DNA of 53,528 bases from an uncultured beta proteobacterium (GCA_903897005.1 CAITZZ010000192.1:1-53528); one strand, 5' to 3'. Positions 44,165-52,917 are shown, numbered from the stretch's first letter. Notes: generated from the sequence alone by a model not told the origin. Program-made: numbers and translations.

Positions 44165-46123
44165 ATGGGAATCAGCATATTCAATATCGGCATCAGCGGC
44201 ATGAATGCGGCGCAGGCCGGGCTGATCACGGCTGGGCACAATATCACCAACGCCGCGACGCCAGGGTACAGCCGCGAAGAGGTTATTCAGACCACCAACG
44301 CTGCCCTAGCCACTGGGGCTGGCTTTCTCGGTCAGGGTGTTGCGGTCAAAACGGTGCGGCGCCTTTACAGCGACGCTTTGTCGGGCCAACTCACCTTAGC
44401 CCAAGCGCAAGGTGGGCAGATCGATGCTTACAACGCACAGATCAAGCAGCTCAGCAATATGTTCGGCGACCCCAGCGCAGGTTTGGCGCCAGCGGTTTCC
44501 GCCTTTTTCGGCGGACTCGCGGACCTTGCCTCTCATCCGGAATCGGTTCCATCGCGCCAGGCTTTGCTCTCTTCCGCCGGCACCTTGACCGCACGCTTTC
44601 GCGATCTCGACCTGCAGATGTCACAGATGCGCAGCAACATCAACTCGGAGATCACCACCAGCATCACCTCGATCAACGGCTTTGCCCAGCAGATTGCCTA
44701 CCTCAACCAGCAAATCGTGACGGCCGAGGGTGGGAGCGCACAGCAGCAAACTGCGAACGACCTGCGCGATCAGCGTGATGCGCTGGTGGCCTCGCTCAAC
44801 AAGGAAATACGCGGGTTCGTCATCAAGGAGGACAGCGGCGCCTACGACATATTTATTGGCAACGGTCAGCCGATCGTGCTCGGCAACCAGGTTTTCGGGC
44901 TCTCCGCCACGCCCTCTGCCGAGGATCCGCAGCGTGTCATGGTCGGATACAGCAACGGTGCTTCGATTTCCGCACTCGCCGAATCCAGCCTCCAGGGCGG
45001 CACCTTGGGAGGCCTGCTCAGCTTTCGCAGAGAGTCTCTCGATAGCGCCCAAAATGCCTTGGGACGCGTAGCCGTTGGCATGACGCAGTCGCTCAACGCC
45101 CAGCACGCTCTTGGGCAGGATCTGAATGGCGTGATGGGCGGCGACTTGTTTTCTGTCGACGGTCCCACTGTGGTGCCGAATTCGAATAACACAGGCTCTG
45201 CTGCCATGAGCGCCACAGTACAGGATGTCTCGGCGCTGACTACCAGCGACTACCTCCTGCAGTACAAAGGCCAGGTCGCTGGAAGTGAGGATTTCCTGCT
45301 GACGCGGCTGTCGGACGGACGCACCACATCCGCCTCGTTTGCCAGCGCAACTGGCTATCCACACAGTCTGCAGGTCGATGGGCTCAGCGTGACACTTTCA
45401 GCGGGCGCGGTAGTCAATGACCGTTGGACGATTGAGCCGACACGTTTTGCTGCCAGCAGTATTCGTCTGGCCCTGTCCGACACGGCAGCGATCGCCGCCG
45501 CCGCACCGATTCGCACGGCGGCAGCCCTGACCAACATCAGCAGAGCGACGATCTCCGCCGGTGCTGTCACCAGCGTAGTCGACCTGCCGCTTCCCGCCAC
45601 AGTGACGCTCACCTTCAATGCGGCGGCGGGTCAATTCGCAGTCAGCGGTGCCGTGCCGCCAGTCAGCCCCATCACCTATTCGACCGGCAGTCCGATCGCC
45701 TTCAACGGACTGAGTTTTTCCATCACCGGAACGCCGTCCAATGGGGATTCCTTCACGATCTCGCGCAACACGGGCGGTTCAGCTGACAATCGCAACGCAC
45801 TCGCACTGGGCCTGCTCCAGACCACCAATACGCTGAGCCGAAATGCCGCCATTGTCGGTGCGACGGCTTCCGCCAGCTTCAACGGCGCCTACAGCGAGAT
45901 GGTGAGCCAGATCGGCAACACGGCAAGACAGACCGAGGTAACGGCGGCGGCACAAGCCAATGTGATCGTCCAAGCCAAACAGGCCGTGCAGTCGCTATCG
46001 GGCGTGAATCTGGACGAAGAAGCGGCCAATCTGTTGCGCTTCCAGCAGGCCTATCAGGCCTCGGGCAAGATGATGCAGATCGCCAGCAGCCTGTTCCAGT
46101 CGGTTCTCGATCTCGCAAAATAG
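44165..46123 (+). CDS. flgK: Hook-filament junction protein FlgK (HAP1)
   Basis: A 652-residue junction protein. The N-terminal D0 region is IFNIGISGMNAAQAGLITAG followed by HNITNAATPGYSREEVI. The C-terminal NLDEEAANLLRFQQAYQASG and KMMQIASSLFQSVLDLAK are characteristic. It is longer than enteric FlgK (about 547), the extra being in the variable surface domain. AAGGAGCACCTAG before the ATG serves as ribosome-binding site. It is co-directional with flgL (9-nt gap). Confidence 0.97.
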   Translation: MGISIFNIGISGMNAAQAGLITAGHNITNAATPGYSREEVIQTTNAALATGAGFLGQGVAVKTVRRLYSDALSGQLTLAQAQGGQIDAYNAQIKQLSNMFGDPSAGLAPAVSAFFGGLADLASHPESVPSRQALLSSAGTLTARFRDLDLQMSQMRSNINSEITTSITSINGFAQQIAYLNQQIVTAEGGSAQQQTANDLRDQRDALVASLNKEIRGFVIKEDSGAYDIFIGNGQPIVLGNQVFGLSATPSAEDPQRVMVGYSNGASISALAESSLQGGTLGGLLSFRRESLDSAQNALGRVAVGMTQSLNAQHALGQDLNGVMGGDLFSVDGPTVVPNSNNTGSAAMSATVQDVSALTTSDYLLQYKGQVAGSEDFLLTRLSDGRTTSASFASATGYPHSLQVDGLSVTLSAGAVVNDRWTIEPTRFAASSIRLALSDTAAIAAAAPIRTAAALTNISRATISAGAVTSVVDLPLPATVTLTFNAAAGQFAVSGAVPPVSPITYSTGSPIAFNGLSFSITGTPSNGDSFTISRNTGGSADNRNALALGLLQTTNTLSRNAAIVGATASASFNGAYSEMVSQIGNTARQTEVTAAAQANVIVQAKQAVQSLSGVNLDEEAANLLRFQQAYQASGKMMQIASSLFQSVLDLAK

Positions 46124-46132
46124 GGAGGTTTC

Positions 46133-47056
46133 ATGCGTATCAGCAGCAGTACCATTTACGAGGCGAGCGTCGGTGCGATGCAGCAGCAAAGTGCCAAGTT
46201 GCTGCAAGTCCAGCAACAAATATCGACCGGCCGGCGCATCCTCACGCCGGCCGACGATCCGATCGGCGCCGCTCAGGCGCTTCAGGTGACGCAGTCCCAG
46301 ACGATGAATACACAGTACGCCACCAATGCCGGATCGGCCAGCGACAGCTTGACCATGGAAGAGTCGGTTCTGGGCAACATCACATCGCTGCTGCAGGATG
46401 TCAGGGACATCTCGGTCACCGCTGGCAATGGCGCTCTTTCCAGCAATGACCGCGCCATTCTGGCGACCGACCTGAGCGGCCGCTACCAGCAATTGCTGGC
46501 ACTCGCCAACACGGTCGACGGCAACGGTCAGTACCTGTTTTCCGGTTATCAGGGAGGCGTTCGTCCCTTCACGGCACAGGCGAACGGTACGATTGATTAC
46601 AACGGAGACCAAGGGCAGCGCCTGATCCAGATCAGCCCTTCCGAGCAGCTCGCGGTGAGTGATGCCGGCAGCGATGTGTTTCAGCGCATTCCGGTTGCCG
46701 GCGGTGGTTATCAGGACGTGTTCAAGACCATCGACAACCTGGTGCAATTGCTGCAGACCTCGCCTGGCGGCGCAGGATTGACCACCGGACTTGCCACCGC
46801 ACTGAGCAATATCGACAACGCCTTGAACAACGCGATTAACGTGCGCACCTCCGTCGGGTCGCGCCTGAAGGCGCTTGACGCGGCGCAAAGCGCTGGTGAA
46901 GACCGGGCGCTGCAGTACAGCCAGACCCTCTCGCGTCTGCAGGACGTTGACTATGCCAAGGCGGCTGCCGAACTCATGCAACAGCAGGTCAGCCTGCAGG
47001 CGGCACAACAGTCATTCGTCAAGGTGGCCGGGCTTTCCCTGTTCAACTACCTCTAA
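46133..47056 (+). CDS. flgL: Hook-filament junction protein FlgL (HAP3)
   Basis: A 307-residue protein with the flagellin-like N-terminus MRISSSTIYEASVGAMQQQS followed by LQVQQQISTGRRILTPADDP, and the C-terminal SRLQDVDYAKAAAELMQQQV. It joins the junction to the filament. It is the last gene of the plus-strand flg run. RBS GGGAGG is 5 nt before the ATG. A dispersed palindromic repeat begins 20 nt after the stop. Confidence 0.97.
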   Translation: MRISSSTIYEASVGAMQQQSAKLLQVQQQISTGRRILTPADDPIGAAQALQVTQSQTMNTQYATNAGSASDSLTMEESVLGNITSLLQDVRDISVTAGNGALSSNDRAILATDLSGRYQQLLALANTVDGNGQYLFSGYQGGVRPFTAQANGTIDYNGDQGQRLIQISPSEQLAVSDAGSDVFQRIPVAGGGYQDVFKTIDNLVQLLQTSPGGAGLTTGLATALSNIDNALNNAINVRTSVGSRLKALDAAQSAGEDRALQYSQTLSRLQDVDYAKAAAELMQQQVSLQAAQQSFVKVAGLSLFNYL

Positions 47057-47075
47057 CGGGGTTCCAGCAGCTGCT

Positions 47076-47251
47076 TTGTCATCCGAGCTGCTGCCGTTGT
47101 CATCCTGGCCGCTGCAATTGTCATCCCGGACTCGTGGCTTGTCATCCCGGCCCCGGATCAGGTCCGGGGTTTCAACATCCGGGATCCAGTGGTAGGCATG
47201 CACTGGATTGCGGGTCAAGCCCGCAATGACAATGCCGGGCCGCAATGACAA
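47076..47251. repeat. Compound extragenic palindromic repeat between flgL and fliR
   Basis: TTGTCATCC occurs four times at exact 21-nt steps (47076, 47097, 47118, 47139). The fourth begins a 94-bp three-armed element ending ATGACAA at 47232. The element has outer ends TTGTCAT/ATGACAA, a first arm CCCGG...CCGGG enclosing CCCCGGA/TCCGGGG, a middle arm ATCCAGTG/CACTGGAT, and a third arm TGCGGG/CCCGCA. A further CCGCAATGACAA follows at 47240-47251. It fills most of the gap between the convergent flgL and fliR genes and may act as a two-way transcript end. Confidence 0.8.
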
Positions 47252-47290
47252 ATTCCGTTGGCATCCCAGCCACTTGCAGAGGCCTGTCCG

Positions 47291-48070
47291 CTATCGCAAC
47301 GCGCCAGCGAGGCGCAGCATGGCTGCCAGACTCTCGGCAAACTGCCGCTCGATGACTGGCGCCAGGAATGGCAACGCCACAATCAGCACGAAAAAACCCA
47401 TCAGTATCGTGAGCGGAAACCCGATGGCAAAGATATTGAGCTGCGGCGCGGCGCGTGTGAGCACACCCAGAGCCAGGTTGGTAATCAACAACGCTGCCAG
47501 CAAGGGCAAAGACAGTGTCAGGGCAAAGGCAAAGATACTGCCGCCCCACTGGGCCACCGCGAACACGCCGGACGGCGCCGTCACGGGCGATAGCGGCAAG
47601 ACCTGAAAACTTTCCACCACAGCAGAAACCAGTAGCAGGTGACCATCGATTGCAAGGAAGGCCAAGCTGAAAATGACGCCCAGATACTGTCCCAGTATCG
47701 GTATGAAGCCTGGCACCGATGGGTCGTACAAAGTCGCAAACCCCAGGCCCATCTGCAAACCGATGAATTCCCCTGCCAACTCCGCCGCGTGGAACACCGC
47801 GTGCATCGCGAATCCCATGGCCAGGCCAATCAGCACTTGCTGCGCCATGATCAACAGGCCGTTGGCCGAGCCAGGGCTGATACCCAGCGGGCCGGGCACC
47901 AGTGGCGCCACCAGAACCGTCAGCAGCAATCCGAGCCCGATTTTGACGCTGGCCGGAACGCTCGGATTGCCAATCACGGGTGCGCTGGCGATGAGCGCAA
48001 GAATGCGCGTCAAGGGCCAGGCAAATGCGGCCAGCCAGGCTTCCATCTGCGCGCTGGTGAGATGGATCAT
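47291..48070 (-). CDS. fliR: Flagellar export gate protein FliR
   Basis: A 259-residue membrane protein of the FliR/SctT family, with about six hydrophobic segments, LGLGFATLYDP-like GLQMGLGFATLYDPSVPGF and a C-terminal TRAAPQLNIFAIGFPLTILM motif, both characteristic. It is part of the FliPQR export gate. The ATG at 48070 is 11 nt after the fliQ stop; a TTG at 48088 overlapping fliQ would add six residues. It is the last gene of the minus-strand fli operon. Confidence 0.96.
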   Translation of the reverse strand: MIHLTSAQMEAWLAAFAWPLTRILALIASAPVIGNPSVPASVKIGLGLLLTVLVAPLVPGPLGISPGSANGLLIMAQQVLIGLAMGFAMHAVFHAAELAGEFIGLQMGLGFATLYDPSVPGFIPILGQYLGVIFSLAFLAIDGHLLLVSAVVESFQVLPLSPVTAPSGVFAVAQWGGSIFAFALTLSLPLLAALLITNLALGVLTRAAPQLNIFAIGFPLTILMGFFVLIVALPFLAPVIERQFAESLAAMLRLAGALR

Positions 48071-48080
48071 GGCACGCGGA

Positions 48081-48350
48081 TCAGCCAATCATGGCGGGAA
48101 TGCCGTTGAACAGATCGCGCATGTAGTCCAGCATGACACCCATCATCCAGTGGCCCGCCACAAGAAGCACAACAAAGATCGCCAGCAGTTTGGGAATGAA
48201 CGACAGCGTCTGCTCGTTGATCTGCGTGGCGGCTTGAAATATGCTGACCAACAGGCCGACGAGCAGGGCCGCAAGCAGCGGCGGGGCACCCATCAGCAGC
48301 ATCACTTGCAGCGCCTGCTGGGCAATCGTAAGTACGCTCTCGGGTGTCAT
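48081..48350 (-). CDS. fliQ: Flagellar export gate protein FliQ
   Basis: An 89-residue, two-helix membrane protein, same length as E. coli FliQ. It opens MTPESVLTIAQQALQVMLLM and contains GLLVSIFQAATQINEQTLSF and IPKLLAIFVVLLVAGHWMM. Four copies assemble with FliP and FliR in the gate. It lies 19 nt after fliP and 10 nt before fliR. Confidence 0.97.
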   Translation of the reverse strand: MTPESVLTIAQQALQVMLLMGAPPLLAALLVGLLVSIFQAATQINEQTLSFIPKLLAIFVVLLVAGHWMMGVMLDYMRDLFNGIPAMIG

Positions 48351-48369
48351 AAGGCGTTCACTGTTCGAC

Positions 48370-49131
48370 TCAGGTATGGAAACTCTGCACCAGAGAGCCG
48401 ATCAGCAGATTCCAGCCGTCGGCCAACACGAACAGCATGATCTTGAACGGAAGCGATATGGTCGCCGGCGACATCATCATCATGCCCATCGACATCAGCA
48501 CGCTGGCCACCACCATGTCGATGATCATGAACGGCAGAAAGACCAGAAAGCCGATCTGGAAGGCGGTCTTCAACTCGCTGATGACATAGGCCGGGACCAA
48601 TATCCTCAGCGGCACCTGCGCTGCATCCTGCAGCGGTGCTTGCTTGGCGATGCGGACAAACAGCGCCAGGTCGGTCGCGCGCGTCTGGCGCAGCATGAAG
48701 GCCTGCAACGGCACGGTACCCTTCTCCAGCGCCTCGGTAAAGGTAATCCGGTTTTCTGCCATCGGCTGGTAGGCTTCCGTGTAGATCCGATCGAGCACCG
48801 GAGACATCACAAAAAGTGTCAGGAACAGCGAGATCCCCACCAGCACCTGGTTGGAGGGCGTTGACTGCACACCCAGCGCGTGGCGCAGCAAAGACAGCAC
48901 GATGACGATGCGGGTAAAGCTGGTCATCAACAACAGCACCGAAGGCAAAAACGACAATGCCGTGAGCATCAGCAGGGTCTGTATGCTCAGCACATAGCTC
49001 TGCCCCCCGCCCGGGCTTGGGGTGCTGGTGAATGCTGGCAGTGACAAGTCCTGCGCCAGCGCAGGCGCGCAGAACAGGAGCCACAGCAGCAGGCCCGGCG
49101 CCGACAGCCGCGCCAATCGCCGAGTTGTCAT
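48370..49131 (-). CDS. fliP: Flagellar export gate protein FliP
   Basis: From the ATG at 49131 this is a 253-residue FliP with a cleavable signal ([20 protein letters not shown], cleaved after ALA). The membrane region has [20 protein letters not shown] and [20 protein letters not shown], and the C-terminal half has [20 protein letters not shown]. That ATG lies inside the end of a palindromic repeat. The frame is open further up through the repeat to an ATG at 49212 that overlaps the fliO stop (27 more residues), with AAGG 8 nt before it. Either start is possible. Confidence 0.95.
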   Translation of the reverse strand: MTTRRLARLSAPGLLLWLLFCAPALAQDLSLPAFTSTPSPGGGQSYVLSIQTLLMLTALSFLPSVLLLMTSFTRIVIVLSLLRHALGVQSTPSNQVLVGISLFLTLFVMSPVLDRIYTEAYQPMAENRITFTEALEKGTVPLQAFMLRQTRATDLALFVRIAKQAPLQDAAQVPLRILVPAYVISELKTAFQIGFLVFLPFMIIDMVVASVLMSMGMMMMSPATISLPFKIMLFVLADGWNLLIGSLVQSFHT

Positions 49132-49190
49132 TGCGGACTTGATCCGCAATCCAGAATTCATGGATACCGGGTCATGCCCGGTATGACAAA
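49125..49190. repeat. Three-armed palindromic repeat between fliO and fliP
   Basis: A 66-bp element with perfect nested symmetry: ends TTGTCAT/ATGACAA; arm 1 TGCGGA-cttga-TCCGCA; middle arm ATCCA/TGGAT around GAATTCA; arm 2 ACCGGG-tcatg-CCCGGT. Drawn out it is a cloverleaf. It shares its ends, arm bases and order with the 47139-47232 copy. It is the only large gap in the otherwise tight fliN-R run. Confidence 0.85.
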
Positions 49191-49204
49191 CCCGCTCTTT
49201 CACA

Positions 49205-49588
49205 TTAATCATGCGCACGGCCTTCCATTTTGCGACTCAGCCAGCTGGCGAAGCTCGCGCTCACGGTGGCGGGCGTTGGCGCACCAGGCGGCAAGGTAGA
49301 CTCCATTTTTGACATGCTGTGCAGGGTCGTCACCTGACCGGGGGCAACACCCACCAGCAGCCAGGTCTCGCCGACTTCGACCAGCACAATGCGCTCACGC
49401 TGGCCCACGGCCGCGCCCGCGAGAACACGGATCAGCCCGGCGCCGGGCGCGCGAAATGTCGACATACGCTTGAGCAGCCAGGCCACGGCGCCGATCAGCG
49501 CGAGCACCAGCACCAGGCCGACGATGACTTGAGCGACGCTGCCAGCCGACACGGCTGCTCCGGGCAGATCAGATTGTGCAATGCTCAT
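49205..49588 (-). CDS. fliO: Flagellar export assembly protein FliO
   Basis: A 127-residue protein with one membrane helix ([20 protein letters not shown]) followed by a cytoplasmic domain with the FliO pattern [20 protein letters not shown] and [10 protein letters not shown]. It helps FliP assemble. It lies 5 nt after fliN. Its stop overlaps a possible fliP ATG (49212). The annotation rests on these motifs and on position. Confidence 0.94.
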   Translation of the reverse strand: MSIAQSDLPGAAVSAGSVAQVIVGLVLVLALIGAVAWLLKRMSTFRAPGAGLIRVLAGAAVGQRERIVLVEVGETWLLVGVAPGQVTTLHSMSKMESTLPPGAPTPATVSASFASWLSRKMEGRAHD

Positions 49589-49593
49589 GGGCG

Positions 49594-50007
49594 CTAGCGG
49601 TTGAGTTTGCGGATGCGCTCGGAGGGCGTGATGACATCGGTCAGGCGTATGCCGAACTTGTCGTTGACGACGACCACCTCGCCTTGCGCGATCAAGCAGC
49701 CGTTCACCAGCACATCCATGGGCTCACCAGCCAGGCCATCGAGTTCGACCACCGATCCCTGTGCCAACTGGAGCAGACTCTTGATCGCTATCTTGGTGCG
49801 TCCCAACTGAACCACCATTTGCACCGGGATGTCCAGAATCATGTCCAGATCGGTCCGCTGCACCGCGTTGGCATTCTGATCCTTGGCTGTGAATTGCTCG
49901 AAGATCTGCGCCCCCGCAGCTGCGGGGGCTGCAGACGCTGCCTGCTCCTGCATCGCAGCACCCCAGTCGTCAACGTCCACTTTTTCCTGCTCTGTGTTGT
50001 TTTCCAT
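49594..50007 (-). CDS. fliN: Flagellar C-ring switch protein FliN
   Basis: A 137-residue protein: an acidic/Ala-rich N-terminal third, then the SpoA domain with LDMILDIPVQMVVQLGRTKI and GEPMDVLVNGCLIAQGEVVV followed by VNDKFGIRLTDV. It forms the base of the rotor switch with FliM and FliG. Length equals E. coli FliN (137). It lies 13 nt after fliM and 5 nt before fliO. Confidence 0.97.
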   Translation of the reverse strand: MENNTEQEKVDVDDWGAAMQEQAASAAPAAAGAQIFEQFTAKDQNANAVQRTDLDMILDIPVQMVVQLGRTKIAIKSLLQLAQGSVVELDGLAGEPMDVLVNGCLIAQGEVVVVNDKFGIRLTDVITPSERIRKLNR

Positions 50008-50020
50008 GGTGCCCTCTTTC

Positions 50021-50998
50021 TCAATCGTTACCCGAGTTGGTCAGCAGTTTTTCCACCTTCAGCGCGTACTGCCCATTGAACACACCGTAGCGACACTCCA
50101 TCACCGGTATCCCGTCAATCGTGGCAGCAATGGCGTCCGGAATTTCGATGTCGATCACATCACCGGCCTTCATCGCCAGTATCGAGTCGAGTTTCACCTC
50201 GGCGCGCCCGAGGTTGGCGACGAGTTCGACCTCTGCCGTCTGAATTTGCTGCGTCAGCAGGCGCAGCCAACGCTTGTCCACTTCCATGTGATCCCCCTGC
50301 AGGCTGCCATGCAGCAGGTCACGTACCGGTTCGATCATGGCGTAGGGCAGGCAGATATGAAATTCGCCCGACGTGGTTCCGAACTCGATGATGAAAGTGG
50401 TCACGACCACCACTTCGTTCGGCGTGGCAATATTGACGAACTGCGTGTTCATCTCGGAGCGAACAAACTCGAACTCCAACGGGTACACCGGCTTCCAGGA
50501 CTTCCCGTACTCGTCGAGCACCACACCGAGCAAACGCTGGATGATGCGCTGCTCGGTCTGGGTAAAGTCGCGTCCCTCGACCCGGCTGTGAAAACGGCCG
50601 TCCCCCCCAAAAAGGTTGTCCACCACCAGGAAAACCAGACTCGGGTCAAAGATGAACAGTGAGGCACCACGCAGCGGCTTGGCCGTCACGATGTTCAGAT
50701 TGGTGGGGACCACCAGGTTGCGGATGAACTCGTTGTACTTGAGGACCCGGATCGGGCCAATCGAAACTTCAGCCGTGCGTCGCATGAAATTGAACAGCCC
50801 GATGCGCACTTGGCGGGCGAAACGCTCATTGATCAACTCCAGGGTCGGCATGCGCCCGCGCACGATGCGTTCCTGCTTCGCCAGATCGTAGGCACGCACA
50901 CCCGTGTTGTCGACTTCAACCTTGACCTCGTCAACCTCACCGCTCACACCTTTGAGAAGCGCGTCAACCTCGTCTTGCGAGAGAAAGTCCTGGCTCAT
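50021..50998 (-). CDS. fliM: Flagellar C-ring switch protein FliM
   Basis: A 325-residue FliM. The N-terminal CheY-P-binding peptide is MSQDFLSQDEVDALLKGVSG. The CheC-like middle domain holds FDPSLVFLVVDNLFGGDGRF. The C-terminal SpoA-like domain has AEVKLDSILAMKAGDVIDIE. It couples CheY-P to motor reversal. CheY and CheZ are encoded at 26160-27289. Its start is 2 nt after the fliL stop. Confidence 0.97.
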   Translation of the reverse strand: MSQDFLSQDEVDALLKGVSGEVDEVKVEVDNTGVRAYDLAKQERIVRGRMPTLELINERFARQVRIGLFNFMRRTAEVSIGPIRVLKYNEFIRNLVVPTNLNIVTAKPLRGASLFIFDPSLVFLVVDNLFGGDGRFHSRVEGRDFTQTEQRIIQRLLGVVLDEYGKSWKPVYPLEFEFVRSEMNTQFVNIATPNEVVVVTTFIIEFGTTSGEFHICLPYAMIEPVRDLLHGSLQGDHMEVDKRWLRLLTQQIQTAEVELVANLGRAEVKLDSILAMKAGDVIDIEIPDAIAATIDGIPVMECRYGVFNGQYALKVEKLLTNSGND

Positions 50999-51000
50999 GG

Positions 51001-51552
51001 CTACTGGATGAGAAAGGAGGTGAACAACACCGCTTCGAGGCCGGTGGCCGCCGTGGTACCGGGAACTGCCTGGATGACTTCCCGCGCCAGTTGCTCGGCC
51101 AGAAGCTTCTTGCCTTCGGGTGTGGACAGCTCGCTCGCCGTCTTGCCCATCAGCAGCAACAGAATGCGACTGCGTATCTCGGGCATGGCCAGCTTGATCG
51201 GGCCCGACAGAATCTCATCGGTCAGCTTGAGCGACAGGCCAATCTGCAGGAAGGGAGGCTGACCATCCTCACGCTGCAAATTCACGGTAAAAGGCTCCAG
51301 AGGCACGTAGGTTCTCGGCTTGGAGGGCGCCACCTTGGCCATCGCGGCTTTGCCAGCCTCTCCCTTTTTTGGCGCCGCCGGGTCCTCGTTGGCAGGCCAG
51401 AAGTACCAGGCGGCTGCGCCGCTGCCGCCCAACAGCACCAACAAAAGCACGATGATCAAGAGCTTGCTTTTCTTCTTCGGAGCGATGGGCTCCGCTTCAG
51501 GCGCGGGGTCCGGTTCACGTTTGCTCGTGGCTTTGGGTGCTGTGGTTGCCAT
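51001..51552 (-). CDS. fliL: Flagellar basal body stator-associated protein FliL
   Basis: A 183-residue single-pass inner membrane protein: a Lys/Pro-rich cytoplasmic N-terminus, transmembrane helix LLIIVLLLVLLGGSGAAAWY (about 31-50), a linker, then the periplasmic stomatin-like FliL domain (YVPLEPFTVNLQREDGQPPF, LQIGLSLKL, PEIRSRILLLLMGKTASELS). FliL surrounds stators and supports torque. It abuts fliM and follows fliK by 42 nt. Confidence 0.96.
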   Translation of the reverse strand: MATTAPKATSKREPDPAPEAEPIAPKKKSKLLIIVLLLVLLGGSGAAAWYFWPANEDPAAPKKGEAGKAAMAKVAPSKPRTYVPLEPFTVNLQREDGQPPFLQIGLSLKLTDEILSGPIKLAMPEIRSRILLLLMGKTASELSTPEGKKLLAEQLAREVIQAVPGTTAATGLEAVLFTSFLIQ

Positions 51553-51594
51553 GCTGTCTCCGTTGCTCCGAATAAGGGGGGGTGTGAAGCGCGG

Positions 51595-52917
51595 TCAGGC
51601 GAAGGTATCGACCAGACCGAGCATCGGGCGCAACAGGCGTTCGCCGCTAGCAACCGTGCCCGAATCAGCCGCCACGACGCCGGCTTGTGCTACATGCGTT
51701 CGAGGCTGTTGCTGCGCCGGCTCGCGAAAGGCCTCGGTGCCAACGCTTGCATTGCCGAGCGTGATTCCGCTGTCAGCGAGCATTTCCCGCAGACGCGGCA
51801 TGGCAGTTTCCAGCGCCTCGCGCACCGACGCATGCGCCGAGAAGAACTGGGCGCTGGCCTGGTTCTGGTCAAGCGAAATAGAAATCTTCAAGGGCCCGAG
51901 CTCAGGCGGGTTCAGATGGAGTTGTGCCACCTGGTGTTTTTGGTTGACCATCCACACCAGCTTCTCCCCCACGGCCTGATCCCAAGCGCGTTCACCGACA
52001 CGCGTCTGCACCGAGGCGGACGGCTCTGGGACGCCACGGGTCGGCGCGGAACTGCCTGTTTCGGTAGCTTGCGCGGCGATGGAAAAGGCCACCGGTGCTT
52101 CGGTTCGAGAGCTCGCAGTTTCGAAAACAGGAGCCGCAAGTACTTCCTTGGGCGCTTCGGGTGCAAGGGCGAACAAGGCATTGGCCGCGGCCGTCTTCGG
52201 GCCAAGGTGTGGTGACGCCGGCCCAGCGGCTAGAGCGCTCGCTGGCAGGGCGCTCGCGTCCAGCACGGGTATCGTGTCTGCACTGGTCTGCGGATCAAGG
52301 GCTGCCTTCGAGCTTGTCATCGCAGTGCTCAAGCCCACGGGCCTGGTCGCTGCTGGAATCAGTGCAGAGGCTAGCCCTTGAGACAAGGGCAAGGCGCTCG
52401 CATCCGGTGCCGGCCCCGCAGCTGGCGCCAGTGCCAATGCCAAGGCGGGAGGCATGGGCAAGGCCAGCCCATTGGTCAAGGCCAGGGCGTCGGTCACCAC
52501 GCTCGCGTCCAGCGCGGCTGGTGTGTCTTCACCGGTCTGCGGATCAAGCGCCATCTTCGCGCTTGCCAGCGCCGTGCTCAAGCCCACGGGCGCGGTCGCT
52601 GCTGGCGCCAGTGCCGACGCAAACCATTGCGGCAAGGCTAGCGCGTCGGGCTGGGCGGCTGCATCCAGCGCCGGCTCGGTTTGTGCAACCGTCCCTCGAC
52701 TGCTGTCTGCTTTCGAACTCGCCACTGCCGCGTCCCCCGCCGCAGAAAATGCATTGCCCAGGCCCTTGCCCAGCATCTGGACCAAGGCATCGCGAAAGGA
52801 ATTCTCTTCCGCTGGCGCTGCCCCAGGCAGCCCGGCGTTCTGCTGCAGCGCATTGGCTTGTGCCCGCTTGACCGTAGTCGGTGTCGGCGCGGACGCCGCA
52901 ATTGGCAAATTGGTCAT
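51595..52917 (-). CDS. fliK: Flagellar hook-length control protein FliK
   Basis: A 440-residue FliK. The long Ala/Pro-rich N-terminal ruler contains an 83-residue-spaced duplication (about 97-143 and 180-225; both copies share PVGLSTA and ALDPQT). The C-terminal switch domain (about 310-420) has VGEKLVWMVNQKHQVAQLHL and NPPELGPLKISISLDQNQAS, which act on FlhB. It is exported and sets hook length. It lies 32 nt after fliJ. The local base composition is strongly G+C-rich and repetitive. Confidence 0.94.
   Translation of the reverse strand: MTNLPIAASAPTPTTVKRAQANALQQNAGLPGAAPAEENSFRDALVQMLGKGLGNAFSAAGDAAVASSKADSSRGTVAQTEPALDAAAQPDALALPQWFASALAPAATAPVGLSTALASAKMALDPQTGEDTPAALDASVVTDALALTNGLALPMPPALALALAPAAGPAPDASALPLSQGLASALIPAATRPVGLSTAMTSSKAALDPQTSADTIPVLDASALPASALAAGPASPHLGPKTAAANALFALAPEAPKEVLAAPVFETASSRTEAPVAFSIAAQATETGSSAPTRGVPEPSASVQTRVGERAWDQAVGEKLVWMVNQKHQVAQLHLNPPELGPLKISISLDQNQASAQFFSAHASVREALETAMPRLREMLADSGITLGNASVGTEAFREPAQQQPRTHVAQAGVVAADSGTVASGERLLRPMLGLVDTFA

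Noticed and set aside
47076-47160. CRISPR-like regular array of TTGTCATCC units
   Set aside because: The repeated part is only about 9 bp, the period is 21 bp and there are just four units with no cas genes; it belongs to the palindromic repeat element.
49132-49212. FliP N-terminal extension encoded by the repeat as the definite start
   Set aside because: The extension (Met-Ile-Asn-Val-Lys...) precedes a complete signal peptide and would displace it from the N-terminus, so it is kept only as an alternative in the finding.
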